Shown here piece by piece: positions 9,561 through 18,669 of a DNA stretch of 64,000 nt; positions within the stretch are counted from its first letter, which is position 1, and every line of letters begins with the position of its first letter. The position numbers and the translations under genes are program-made. A model generated the notes under the pieces. The model saw only the letters and a list, made by a program, of their open reading frames with translations, searched no databases and was not told the DNA's origin. The DNA is from Gordonia mangrovi (lineage in GTDB: Bacteria; Actinomycetota; Actinomycetes; Mycobacteriales; Mycobacteriaceae): positions 372,001 through 436,000 of the forward strand of contig NZ_CP102850.1 in NCBI RefSeq assembly GCF_024734075.1, in the 5' to 3' direction.

Positions 9561-9716
9561 CTGTGGGCAAGGCCACGTCGGCGACAACGGACACCACTTC
9601 ACAGCCGCCCGCCGGCCCCGTGAGAAGGACGTAACACCGTCTCCACGCCATGACACAAAACCGACATTCTGACTCGATTGACTGGCACGCGTTCACCGTC
9701 AACCTGAGGAGCTCTC

Positions 9717-10613
9717 ATGTCGTACGTGAAGCCGGCCGAGTTCGCGAAACAGATGGTCGACGCCGGCGAGGCGAAGACGTTCTTGTCCACCCGGGACACG
9801 CTCATCCGTGCCTACATGGCGGGTGCGATACTCGCGCTCGCCGCAGCATTCGCGGTCACCATCACCGTCCGGACAGGTGAGCCACTGCTGGGTGCAGTGC
9901 TGTTCCCCGTCGGGTTCTGCCTGCTGTACTTGCTGGGTTTCGACCTGCTGACCGGCGTGTTCACCCTGGTGCCGCTGGCGCTGATCGACAAACGGCGCGG
10001 CGTGACGTTCAAGAGCATGCTGCGCAATTTCGGCCTCGTGTTCGTGGGCAACTTCCTGGGCGCGTTCACCGTCGCCGTGTTCATGGCGATCATCGTCACC
10101 TACGGATTCAGCACCGACCCCGATGCGGTCGGACAGCAGCTCGGCGAGATCGGCCATTCCCGCACCGTCGGCTACGCCGAACACGGCGCCGCGGGCATGC
10201 TCACACTGTTCATCCGCGGTGTGCTGTGCAACTGGATGGTGTCGACCGGCGTGGTCGCCGCGATGATGTCGACGTCGGTGCCCGGCAAGGTGATCGGCAT
10301 GTGGATGCCGATCATGCTGTTCTTCTACATGGGTTTCGAACACTCCATCGTCAACATGTTCCTGTTCCCGTCGGGTCTGATGCTGGGCGGTGACTTCTCG
10401 ATCGGTGACTACCTGGTGTGGAACGAGATCCCCACGGTGCTCGGCAATCTGGTCGGCGGTCTGACGTTCGTCGGGTTGATGCTGTATGCGACGCACGGGC
10501 GGACCGGCCCCTCGCGCCGGGTCCCGGCCGGCACCACGGAGATCGACGTCGCGCAGGAGGTGGAGGCGAAGAAGTCCGACGCCAAGGAGCGCGCAGTCGT
10601 CGCCGATTCCTGA
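9717..10613 (+). CDS. Formate/nitrite transporter (FNT) family channel
   Basis: 298 residues with six hydrophobic segments, the FNT pentameric channel fold. Recognisable parts are the early GAILALAAAFAVTI helix, the FGLVFVGNFLGA segment, RGVLCNWMVSTGV and FEHSIVNMF, which in the family carries the pore histidine. Family members move formate, nitrite or hydrosulfide across the inner membrane; which one is unknown here. ATG 9717 is preceded by GAGGAG. It stands alone and converges on the BrkB-like gene. Confidence 0.9.
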   Translation: MSYVKPAEFAKQMVDAGEAKTFLSTRDTLIRAYMAGAILALAAAFAVTITVRTGEPLLGAVLFPVGFCLLYLLGFDLLTGVFTLVPLALIDKRRGVTFKSMLRNFGLVFVGNFLGAFTVAVFMAIIVTYGFSTDPDAVGQQLGEIGHSRTVGYAEHGAAGMLTLFIRGVLCNWMVSTGVVAAMMSTSVPGKVIGMWMPIMLFFYMGFEHSIVNMFLFPSGLMLGGDFSIGDYLVWNEIPTVLGNLVGGLTFVGLMLYATHGRTGPSRRVPAGTTEIDVAQEVEAKKSDAKERAVVADS

Positions 10614-10701
10614 TCACGCGCCATTCGTCCCGGGACTTCGCAACTCCTCTCCGAACTCGTGGAGGATGTGGCAGGTCCCGGGGACCAACCGCGTTGGGCG
10701 C

Positions 10702-11718
10702 TCACTCGGCGTCGCGGCGATCGGGACCCGTTATCCGTCGGATACGGGAGAGGCCGCTGGCGCCGACCTCCACCGGGGAGCGCCGGCGCGGCGGCGGCCA
10801 GCCGTTGCTGGGGTGTGCCTTCTCGATCTCGGCGTTGAGTTCGGCACCGAAGAGGAGCACGATCGCGACCGCCCACACCCACACCAGGATGGCCAGCGGC
10901 GCGGCGAGCGGGGCATACACCGCGTCGCCGCCGAATGCGGTGTCCGTGTAAAGACGCAGGACCGCACTGACCGCGAGCCCGCCACACGTGGCGAGCAGCG
11001 CCCCGGGGAGATCTCGATGAAACGGGGTCCGACGGGGGGTCGCCCAGTGGAAGAGCGACGCCACCACCAGGGTCAGCACCACGACGGCCACCGGCCAGTA
11101 CGCGAGTGTCCAGATCTCGCCCAGCGGCAGCGACTCCAGACCCCACCGTCGTTCGACGATGTAGCCCAGTTGCGGACCGGCCACCACCAGCGGCACCAAC
11201 ACCACACCCAGGACCAAGCCGATCACCGAGAACACCAGCCCCAGCACCCGGGCCATCCACGTCGGACGTTCCTCGTCCAGGTCGTAGGCGATGGTGACCG
11301 CCAACACCAGCACCCGCAGGATGCGGCTGGCGGTGAAGACCGCGATCAGGAACGAGATGGAGAACACCGACGGCGACCCCTCGATGAGCAACCGGTCGAG
11401 CATCGCGGCGATCACATCGTCGACGGTCTGCTGACGGAACACCTGCGCGGCGATCTCCTCGATGCGTTCGATGAGCTGCACACGGGCGTCGGAACCCAGC
11501 ACCGGGTCGAGCAGGCCGGCCAGCGAGACCATCGCGATGGACACCGCCGGCAGACTGAGCAGCACCCAGAAGGCGATCTCGCTCGCCAGCCCGGTGATGC
11601 GGTCGTCCCCGGAATCCTTGACCGTCGCGACCGCGAGGTCGACACCGGATCGCGCGCGCGGTGGCAGTCGGGCTCTGAACCGTTCCCACACCGCGCGCAT
11701 CGAGGCAACGGTACCCAA
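10702..11718 (-). CDS. YihY/virulence factor BrkB family membrane protein
   Basis: 338 residues with about six transmembrane helices. The early GLASEIAFWVLLSLPAVSIA and the late YAPLAAPLAILVWVWAVAIV followed by LLFGAELNAEI match the YihY/BrkB family (formerly misnamed RNase BN). The soluble C-terminal tail is rich in Pro and Arg. Function in the family is unsettled; membrane transport has been suggested. It is divergent from the iron-containing redox enzyme gene at 11858. Confidence 0.85.
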   Translation of the reverse strand: MGTVASMRAVWERFRARLPPRARSGVDLAVATVKDSGDDRITGLASEIAFWVLLSLPAVSIAMVSLAGLLDPVLGSDARVQLIERIEEIAAQVFRQQTVDDVIAAMLDRLLIEGSPSVFSISFLIAVFTASRILRVLVLAVTIAYDLDEERPTWMARVLGLVFSVIGLVLGVVLVPLVVAGPQLGYIVERRWGLESLPLGEIWTLAYWPVAVVVLTLVVASLFHWATPRRTPFHRDLPGALLATCGGLAVSAVLRLYTDTAFGGDAVYAPLAAPLAILVWVWAVAIVLLFGAELNAEIEKAHPSNGWPPPRRRSPVEVGASGLSRIRRITGPDRRDAE

Positions 11719-11857
11719 AGGTCACGGCGGACTGCCCACCGGCGATGCGCCGGTCCGACAAGCCGCTGTTTCATGTCTGGGCGGAACGGCTACTCCGGAT
11801 GTCTACTGGTAGGGACGCTCGCTGACGGGCAACGCCGACGAGAGGCACGATACGAGG

Positions 11858-12904
11858 ATGACGAGCCAACTGACCGGCCCCACGGCCACCCGGGGATCGG
11901 CTCCCCCGCTGCCCGCCGCCCGGGGGCCACTGTCGACCCTGGTCACGGAGTATCTGCGCGCCGATCCGCATGTGCCGCGCGAGATCCGTACGCCGGGCTC
12001 GGTCGCCGAGACCGCGCTGTCGGCCGTCGACCCGTACGGGGATGATCTCCAGCTCGCGCTCTACCTCTGTTACGAGCTGCACTACGTCGGATTCGCCGGC
12101 GTCGACCCCGCCTGGGAGTGGCACCCCGCGCTGTTGGCGGTGCGCGGCGAGCTCGAAGGACACTTTCTTTCCGCCCTGCACCACGACGTCCCGGTCGGGC
12201 CCGGCGACACGGCTGCGCATGAGATGGATGAACTGAGCATCGAGTCTCCCGATGGCGACGGCGCCTCCTATCACCTGCGTGACGCGGGAACGTGGGATCA
12301 GTACCGCCAGATGTTCGCGGTGCGCTCCGTCTTTCACCTCAAGGAGGCCGATCCGCACGCGTGGGCGATTCCGCGGCTGCGCGGCCACGCCAAGGCTGCT
12401 TACGTCGCCGTCGAATTCGACGAGTTCGGCGGTGGACGCGGGGAGGCCGTCCACCAGGAGTTGTTCGCCGACCTGCTGCGCGCCGCAGGCCTGGGCGACG
12501 ACTACCTCGGCTATCTCGACATCGCCCCGGCGGCGGCCCTCACACCGGTGAACCTGATGTCGCTGTTCGGCCTCCATCGCCGGTACCGCGGCGCAGCAGT
12601 CGGACATCTCGCGGCCACGGAGATCACCTCGCCGCCCGGGTCGCAGCGGCTGCTGTCGGGGCTCGAGCGCCTGCAGGCACCCGAGGCCTGCCGGCATTTC
12701 TACCGCGAGCATGTCGAGGCGGATGCGGTCCACGAACAGATCCTGCGCACCGACGTGGTCGGCGACCTGGTGCGCGCCGAGCCCGACTGCGAGGCCGATG
12801 TCGTGTTCGGCATCCGCGCCTTCCTCTTCGTGGAGGACGCGCTGGATGCACACCTGATGACCGCCTGGCGGGAGGGCCGCAGCGCACTCGCCGGGGATCT
12901 GTAG
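11858..12904 (+). CDS. Iron-containing redox enzyme family protein (haem-oxygenase-like fold)
   Basis: 348 residues. The region EFDEFGGGRGEAVHQELFADLL (residues about 187-208) and a later CRHFYREHVEADAVHEQIL supply the spaced Glu/His residues of the haem-oxygenase-like diiron oxidase superfamily (HDO). Superfamily members such as UndA and CADD use a non-haem diiron centre to oxidise small molecules. The substrate is unknown. It converges on the CDGSH/methyltransferase pair, and the three together look like a functional neighbourhood. Confidence 0.78.
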   Translation: MTSQLTGPTATRGSAPPLPAARGPLSTLVTEYLRADPHVPREIRTPGSVAETALSAVDPYGDDLQLALYLCYELHYVGFAGVDPAWEWHPALLAVRGELEGHFLSALHHDVPVGPGDTAAHEMDELSIESPDGDGASYHLRDAGTWDQYRQMFAVRSVFHLKEADPHAWAIPRLRGHAKAAYVAVEFDEFGGGRGEAVHQELFADLLRAAGLGDDYLGYLDIAPAAALTPVNLMSLFGLHRRYRGAAVGHLAATEITSPPGSQRLLSGLERLQAPEACRHFYREHVEADAVHEQILRTDVVGDLVRAEPDCEADVVFGIRAFLFVEDALDAHLMTAWREGRSALAGDL

Positions 12905-12942
12905 CCGCCCGCGTCGGCGGGTGCTCGGCGGTCTGGGGTCGG

Positions 12943-13143
12943 TCAGCTCGTCCGGCGTCGACGCCTGCGATGGCTGGTGTCGCAGAGGGGGTAGTTCTTG
13001 CTGCGGCCGCACGCGCAGATCGCGACCATGAAGCGATCCGACTCGACACGCGTGCCATCGGGCAACTCGATGTCGACCGGCCCCTCGACCAGGACCGGGC
13101 CACCGCGCACGACGCGTACAGTCCGCCGGCGAGCCGACGTCAT
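12943..13143 (-). CDS. CDGSH-type iron-sulfur protein
   Basis: 66 residues. The single metal-binding motif is CACGRSKNYPLCDTSH, which fits C-x-C-x2-S-x3-P-x-C-D-x2-H of CDGSH [2Fe-2S] proteins (three Cys, one His). The Arg-rich C-terminus (RRRRRRTS) may bind nucleic acid or simply be unstructured. Its ATG overlaps the stop of the methyltransferase upstream by 4 bp (ATGA), so the two are translationally coupled. It probably transfers electrons or clusters; the partner is not known. Confidence 0.88.
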   Translation of the reverse strand: MTSARRRTVRVVRGGPVLVEGPVDIELPDGTRVESDRFMVAICACGRSKNYPLCDTSHRRRRRRTS

Positions 13144-13856
13144 CGGAGTCGCCCTCTACTCGGCTGGAACATCGGGTCGGGCGCGGTCGCCGCAATGGCC
13201 ACCAGCCGCTCCACTCGGCGACCGCGCTCCAGGAGCCCGCGCGCCTCGAGCCACCGCGCGCGGGCGGTCATCACCGGCCCGAAGGCGATGACGCGTTCAC
13301 CGATCACGTCGGCTTCGAGCCCCCCGCCACGCAGCGCGGTGAGCGAGGCATCCTCATCGGCGAATTCCGAGTGCACCAGTAGCAGTGTGCCACCAGGTGC
13401 CAGCAAGGTGGGTGCCTGCGCGCACAGCGGATCGAGGACCGCTCGCCCGTCGACGCCCGCATCCCAGGCATGGGCGGGTCCGGGCGGGTGAAATGCGGGG
13501 TTCTCGGCCGTCGGCGTCGGGACATAGGGCGGATTGCAGGTGACCACGTCGAACCAGCCGGTCGCGGTTGCGAGATCGCCGTGTTGCACCGTGATCGATC
13601 GGCCGGCCGCGAAAGCCGACGCCCGCGCATGTTCCACCGCACTCCGCGAGGAATCGAGCGCAACTGCCTCGCGGGCCCCGGCGGCGGCAGCGGCGATCGC
13701 GACCGCACCGCTGCCGGTGCACAGATCCAGGACGCGCACACCCCGCACGCCGAGGGCGTGCATTGCGTCGATCAGAAGAGCGGTGTCCTGCTGAGGGAGG
13801 TAGACGTCGGCATCGAAGACGGAGATCCCCGCCGCGACCAGCGGCGCCACCGTCAT
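13140..13856 (-). CDS. HemK2/MTQ2-like class I SAM-dependent methyltransferase
   Basis: 238 residues from the ATG at 13856; the frame stays open to 14000 but that extension does not look coding. SAM motif I is VLDLCTGSGAVAIAAA and the catalytic NPPY motif is in VVTCNPPYVPTP, as in HemK/PrmC-type glutamine and N6-adenine methyltransferases. It is shorter than PrmC and lacks its N-terminal helical domain, so the target may be a protein, RNA or small molecule. The stop overlaps the CDGSH start by 4 bp. Confidence 0.82.
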   Translation of the reverse strand: MTVAPLVAAGISVFDADVYLPQQDTALLIDAMHALGVRGVRVLDLCTGSGAVAIAAAAAGAREAVALDSSRSAVEHARASAFAAGRSITVQHGDLATATGWFDVVTCNPPYVPTPTAENPAFHPPGPAHAWDAGVDGRAVLDPLCAQAPTLLAPGGTLLLVHSEFADEDASLTALRGGGLEADVIGERVIAFGPVMTARARWLEARGLLERGRRVERLVAIAATAPDPMFQPSRGRLR

Positions 13857-14126
13857 GGCCGGACCGCCGGTATGCCGAGACCGGCTGCCACCGGAAGTCC
13901 TCGCATTCCTGCGTGATCCACGGAAAACGTCACGCCTCCACCTTTCGGCCGTCGCATGCGGAAGATGATGTCCCCGCCTCGGCATCGTTCCCACCGGCAC
14001 GGACTCTGAAACGCAACTGCGCGCCGACGGTTGCTCTTGAGCGTGCCGACCGGTATCAGCGGTGTTTAATGGTGCTGATCATTCGGTCACCTCATCCAGC
14101 TGCCGCCGCTACACGAGGAGAGCACC

Positions 14127-15151
14127 GTGTCCGCCTCCCCTGCCTCGTCGTCGTCCCCTGGGCCGCCGTCACCGTCGGCATCATCGCCGTCGCCCACCGC
14201 CGACTCCGCAGTTTTCACGCCGCCTCGACTCGACGGACGCACCATCGCGATCACCGGCACCACCAGCGGCACCGGTCGGGTGATGGCATCGCGATGCGGG
14301 ATGCAGGGCGCGCGGATCATCCTGCTGAATCGACCGTCGGCACGCGCGGACACCGCGCTGCGCGAGCTGCGCGGTGCAGGCGTCGATGTGGTGGCGGTGC
14401 CGTGCGATCTGCAGAGCTTCGACAGCGTGCGGGCGGCGGCCCGGATGCTCACCGAGATCTGCCCGAACGGCTGGACGTGCTGTGCAACAACGCCGGCGTG
14501 ATGGGGTTGCCGGACCAGGCGACCGTCGACGGCTGTGACGTCCAGATGCAGACCAACCATCTGTCGCACTTCCTCTTGACGGCGCTGGTGTGGCCGGCAC
14601 TGGCGACGGCCGCCGCCGAACGCGGACAGGCCCGGGTGGTGAACCACACCAGCGGCGCCCGGCGGGGGAAACCGCTGGACGCCACCTATCTCGCCGCCCA
14701 TGGCGGTGACCTCGGCGGCGACGGGTTTACCGGATTCGGAAAATGGCGGAGGTATCAGCAGTCCAAGCTCGCCAATCTGATGTTCACCTATGCGTTGCAT
14801 GATCGGATTCCGCCGGCGGAGTCCGGCGTGATGAGCCTGTGCGCACACCCGGGGCCCACCGATTCCGGACTACAGGCGAAGACGGCCGCGGCCGGCGGCA
14901 CTGCGCTCATCGACCGGCTGATCCTGTGGCGCACACTGCGCGTCGCCCAGCCGGTCGAGGCCGGTGCCGATGGCATCACCCGCGCCGCGTGCGATGCCGA
15001 TGCCCGCAGCGGCGACTTCTACGGGCCACCCGGACGCGGCAAGCCGGGTGCGGCACAACTGCTCCCGGCCGAACGCGACGCGGAATCGGAGCGAGTGCTC
15101 TGGGAGACCAGCCTGGCGACGACCGGCCTTGCCGACTTCTTCGCCGGGTGA
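14127..15151 (+). pseudogene. Short-chain dehydrogenase/reductase with N-terminal membrane helix, multiply frameshifted
   Basis: The Rossmann start (RTIAITGTTSGTG) is read from the GTG at 14127, which has AGGAG about 7 nt upstream. The remaining NNAG, YQQSK and C-terminus are in another frame to 15151. Adding one G to the GG at 14469-14470 rebuilds CPNGLDVLCNNAG. A second problem is upstream: codons with almost only C in the third position, spelling LVVVPWAAVTVGIIAVAHRR (a membrane helix), lie in the later frame at about 14138-14200, and removing one T from TTTT near 14212 joins them to FTPPRLDGRTIAITG. A third shift near the start codon would be needed unless translation begins at 14069. It is either a decaying gene or a stretch with indel errors. 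Confidence 0.75.
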
Positions 15152-15158
15152 TGGTTCA

Positions 15159-17195
15159 TCAGGGAGCCGGGTCGTCGGCCGCGCCGGCTTCGAGCGCCCG
15201 CATCACCCGGTCGGCGCCCCAGCTGCGTTCGACGTAGCCGATCACCTCGGCGACGTCGCCGGCCGGGACATCGGCGGTCGCGCCGTCCTCGAGCGGATCG
15301 GCATGGAAGATGTAGAGCCGAGAAGCGAACTGCGCGAACGGCAGTGATCCCTCACCCGGTCGTTCACCGTTGCCGGCAGTCCCCACCACCACGCCGTCGC
15401 CCCAGTCCTGACCGCTGTCGTTGTTGGGGTTGAAGAAGTAGACCCGGATGTCGCCGTTCGGGTCCGCGGCCACCCGCAGGATCGTGATGGCGTGCCAGCC
15501 GACATAGCGGGCCGCGCTGTCGGTGAACGCGATCCCGGCCGGCTGCGGGTGGATCAGCGGCTGATCACCGTTGTAGCGCGGATGATAGGCGGCGTAGAAC
15601 CGGCGGATGAAGTCGTCGAGGTCCACGATGTCGCCGGTTGCCACGTCGACGTTGATGCGGAAACCGCGGGCCGACCACCAGCCGTGGAATTCCGGGTTCA
15701 CCCAGCGGTGCGGATCGCCGGGACGGTCGGCACAGCGCCGCACCATCTCGGCGTAGATGCGGTCGAGATGCGGCACGACGAGCAACGACACCGGATCGAG
15801 ATCGATCGGATCGGCCGCCGCGACGCCGCCGGCGCTCTCGGCCGACGAGATGGCTTGACCTTCGAAGTGGGCCACCACCTCGTCGTCGCGGGCCGCCCAC
15901 GCCACCACCTGCAGCAGGTAGTCGGGATCGTTGTACGCCCACATCGACAGGGCTCGGGCCGATTGGCAGGTCGGATTGTCGCCCTGGCCCACACCCAATG
16001 GCTGCCCCAGCATGGACAACAGACCGCCGAGCAACAGCGCCTCGGGTGCCACCGCCGGCCCGAAGGCCGAGTGCAGACGTTCCCGTACCGCGGGTGCCAG
16101 CGTCAACGACACCTGACGCCAGAGCGACGGAACGACGGGCGGCTGATGCAGAATCCCGCGATCGAGTAGCAGCGCCAGACCGTAGAGGCATTGCGCATGC
16201 TGCGGGTTCACGGCACGCAGGATCAACTGCTGCACCAGATCGGTGTAGCGGAGCAGGCAATTGCGTCCCACCTCCGACAGGCCGAGCGCCTCGGGCAGGA
16301 GGAACATGTTGTCCTCCACCAGGAATCGCACCAACGCTGCGTGATACCCGGACACCAAGCCGGTGTCGTGCATGGCCCGGGCGAACCCGCGGGCCTCGAA
16401 CTCCAGGCCCTCGGCGTCCATGGCCGACAGCCGCGACAGGTAGACGTCAATGCCCGGGTCCTCGCGACACGCCTCGGTGGGACCGAACAGCGCGGTCGTC
16501 AACCGGTCGAGTCCCTGCGCCGCGGTGCCCAGGTCGACGTCGGGGTCGCTGCGGTGGATCGCGATCCGGGTCACCATGGCCTTCACATGATCGACCTGAA
16601 TCGGCCGCTGGCGCAGAATCCGCCAGATCTCCTCCACGAGTTCGTCGAGCACGCTGCCATAGCCGATCTCGTCGACCACGTAGCCGAACACGGCCCGGGC
16701 CACCCGCGCGCTGCCGCCCTGCCGGGCCCGTTCCGCCTCGGACATCGGGGCCAGCAACAGATCCAGGTTCAGCGCCAGCACCTGCGACAGGAAGCGGCGC
16801 GCATCGTCGGCGGTCATATCCGGGCGGTGGTGTTCGCCGACGGCGATGGCGACGAGCCGCAACTCGCTCGTCGACTCGAGAATCACCGTGTCGGTGTGCT
16901 CACTGTGCAGGCTGGGACCCGCGAGCGCCGGTACCAGGATGTCGGGTTGATCCCAGTCGGAGCCGGTGAAGACACCCGCGTGTTCGAGGGCCGCCGCCCG
17001 CGCGCGCACGGCCGCGCAACCGCCCGGCTGGGTGAGGACTCGCCGTAGCGCATCCAACACGCGGCGCAGTTTGCCCGGCTTGGCGAAATCGGGCGCCTCG
17101 GCCATGGCGGACGTCGCATGATCGAGTTGCTCGACCCGCGACGCCAATGCCCGGCCGGTGTCGGGGTGGTCGATAGATGTCACGGGCACTGGCAT
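15159..17195 (-). CDS. Uncharacterised 678-residue protein with Cys/His/Asn peptidase-like C-terminal region
   Basis: I do not recognise a named family. The N-terminal ~350 residues look all-helical with many Leu/Ala/Arg. The C-terminal ~280 residues contain GDNPTCQSARALSMWA (about 413-428), then VGWHAITILRV and FFNPNNDSGQDWGDG further on. A Cys at the head of a helix followed by a His-strand and an Asn/Asp is the order in papain-fold cysteine peptidases and transglutaminase-like enzymes; that assignment is inference. No signal peptide is apparent, so it is probably cytoplasmic. It lies 57 bp downstream of the ATP-grasp gene, and the two probably form an operon. Confidence 0.7.
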   Translation of the reverse strand: MPVPVTSIDHPDTGRALASRVEQLDHATSAMAEAPDFAKPGKLRRVLDALRRVLTQPGGCAAVRARAAALEHAGVFTGSDWDQPDILVPALAGPSLHSEHTDTVILESTSELRLVAIAVGEHHRPDMTADDARRFLSQVLALNLDLLLAPMSEAERARQGGSARVARAVFGYVVDEIGYGSVLDELVEEIWRILRQRPIQVDHVKAMVTRIAIHRSDPDVDLGTAAQGLDRLTTALFGPTEACREDPGIDVYLSRLSAMDAEGLEFEARGFARAMHDTGLVSGYHAALVRFLVEDNMFLLPEALGLSEVGRNCLLRYTDLVQQLILRAVNPQHAQCLYGLALLLDRGILHQPPVVPSLWRQVSLTLAPAVRERLHSAFGPAVAPEALLLGGLLSMLGQPLGVGQGDNPTCQSARALSMWAYNDPDYLLQVVAWAARDDEVVAHFEGQAISSAESAGGVAAADPIDLDPVSLLVVPHLDRIYAEMVRRCADRPGDPHRWVNPEFHGWWSARGFRINVDVATGDIVDLDDFIRRFYAAYHPRYNGDQPLIHPQPAGIAFTDSAARYVGWHAITILRVAADPNGDIRVYFFNPNNDSGQDWGDGVVVGTAGNGERPGEGSLPFAQFASRLYIFHADPLEDGATADVPAGDVAEVIGYVERSWGADRVMRALEAGAADDPAP

Positions 17196-17252
17196 CCTTT
17201 GTCGTTCTCGCGCTTTCGCTGCACGCGCGCCCTGATGGCCCGCATCGTCAGC

Positions 17253-18518
17253 TCACACGTAGAAATCGAGTTCTTCCTGACGCTTGAGCAGGTCGCGCAT
17301 CCGGTACGGATCCTCACCGAAGAAGTACAGCAGACCCCAGTGCGTTCCGAAGGCGGTGCGTTTGGTGACGGTTTCCTCGAGTGGCTCGGAGAGGTCGTTG
17401 GTCTCGTAGTAGTCGTCGTCTGCCGTCTCGTCGGGGATCTCGAGGTTGGAGACCACCCGGCGGCGTGGGTAGACGCCGAAACATCCCGCGACACCACTGG
17501 CGTCCTCGACCTCACGCGGGAAGAATGCGTCGACCTCCTCCTCGGTGGTCTTCGGATCGAAGGACAAAATCAGCGCCTGATAGGCATTGAATCCGTAGGC
17601 ACGCTCCAACAGTTCGAAGACCTTGAAGCCCGGTGGCCGATAGGCGACCTCACCGAAGTACATCTCGCCGTCGTTGGTCACGAAGTATTCGGGGTGCACG
17701 AACCCGAAGTCGATGTCGAAGGTCTTGATCAGCTTCTCGATCTGCGCGGTGATCGCCGGGCGATACTTCTCCAGCTCGGGAGTGGCCGGGACGAACACCG
17801 AATACCCCAACGTAACGTATTCGGAGATGTTGAGGAACTTGATCTTCCCGTTGTGGACCCACGCCTCGACCGCGAATTCCCACCCGTCGAGATGGGACTC
17901 CATCAACACCGGGAACTCTTCGTCGGGAATCGTGTCGACTTCATCCGGGGTGCGGATCACGCGGTGTCCGAGGCAGCCCGCTTTGTCGAACGCCTTGAGG
18001 TGGATCGGGTCGTTCGGATCGCCGTCGAGTTTGAGCAGGGTCTGGTTCACCCGGCGCAGAAAGCGGACCACGTCGTCGCGGTCGTGTGCCTCTTCGAAGA
18101 TGCCGACCCGGATGCCACCGAGCTGCGCGCGGCGCTTCATCAACGCCTTGTCGCGCAGCAGCATCGCCTGGCCGAACAGCCGAGGCTTGTCCATCAACAC
18201 CGAATTGATGGCGCCGGCCCACTCCACGGTCTCCTCGAACAGCGGGATCGCGACGTCGACGCCCATGTCCCGCAGCGTCTCGGCGATCTCCATCGATCGG
18301 TCGTTGAGTCGCTCGAAATTCCAGGACAGATACGGGATGTCGTGCTCGGCGCAGTAGTCTTCGGCCCATTCGGGGGCCACCACCACGTAGCGGCGGTCGA
18401 ATCGGTCCGCGGCCTCGATGGCTCCGAGACTCCAGCCCAGCAGGGCCACATACCCCTTGTCGGGATTCTTGATCGCCTTCGCGGGCGCGTCCTGTGTTGT
18501 CGTGGCAGGCGTGGTCAT
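17253..18518 (-). CDS. ATP-grasp domain protein, putative carboxylate-amine ligase
   Basis: 421 residues from ATG 18518, preceded by GAAAGGA; the frame continues upstream to 18830 without coding character. The N-terminal pre-ATP-grasp part (KGYVALLGWSLGAIEAADRF) is followed by the ATP-grasp lobes: FPVLMESHLDGWEFAVEAWV and FVHPEYFVTNDGEMYFGEV, then AYRPPG, giving the metal-binding acidic residues. The family joins a carboxylate to an amine or thiol via an acyl-phosphate. The substrate is unknown. It leads the probable two-gene operon with the peptidase-like gene at 15159-17195, so a ligase-plus-Cys-enzyme pathway is suggested. Confidence 0.82.
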   Translation of the reverse strand: MTTPATTTQDAPAKAIKNPDKGYVALLGWSLGAIEAADRFDRRYVVVAPEWAEDYCAEHDIPYLSWNFERLNDRSMEIAETLRDMGVDVAIPLFEETVEWAGAINSVLMDKPRLFGQAMLLRDKALMKRRAQLGGIRVGIFEEAHDRDDVVRFLRRVNQTLLKLDGDPNDPIHLKAFDKAGCLGHRVIRTPDEVDTIPDEEFPVLMESHLDGWEFAVEAWVHNGKIKFLNISEYVTLGYSVFVPATPELEKYRPAITAQIEKLIKTFDIDFGFVHPEYFVTNDGEMYFGEVAYRPPGFKVFELLERAYGFNAYQALILSFDPKTTEEEVDAFFPREVEDASGVAGCFGVYPRRRVVSNLEIPDETADDDYYETNDLSEPLEETVTKRTAFGTHWGLLYFFGEDPYRMRDLLKRQEELDFYV

Positions 18519-18669
18519 GCATGTCCTTTCGCTGCAGATCGTGCGCGGTTCATGCTGCTTCTTCCTGCGACCCACGGTACATAGATGGCAACGCCGGACT
18601 CCACCAGCGCCGGCTGCAATACCCGAGACACCCAGCGCCTGAACCAGGGCAAATCGGGGTGAGCGCAGG

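Noticed and set aside
10486..12045. A 519-codon plus-strand frame
   Set aside because: It lies antisense to the BrkB-like gene; composition is Arg/Asp/His/Gln-rich as expected for an antisense shadow.
17118..18584. A 488-codon plus-strand frame
   Set aside because: Antisense to the ATP-grasp gene; many Val/Leu/Asp/Glu/His codons are just the complement of its bias.
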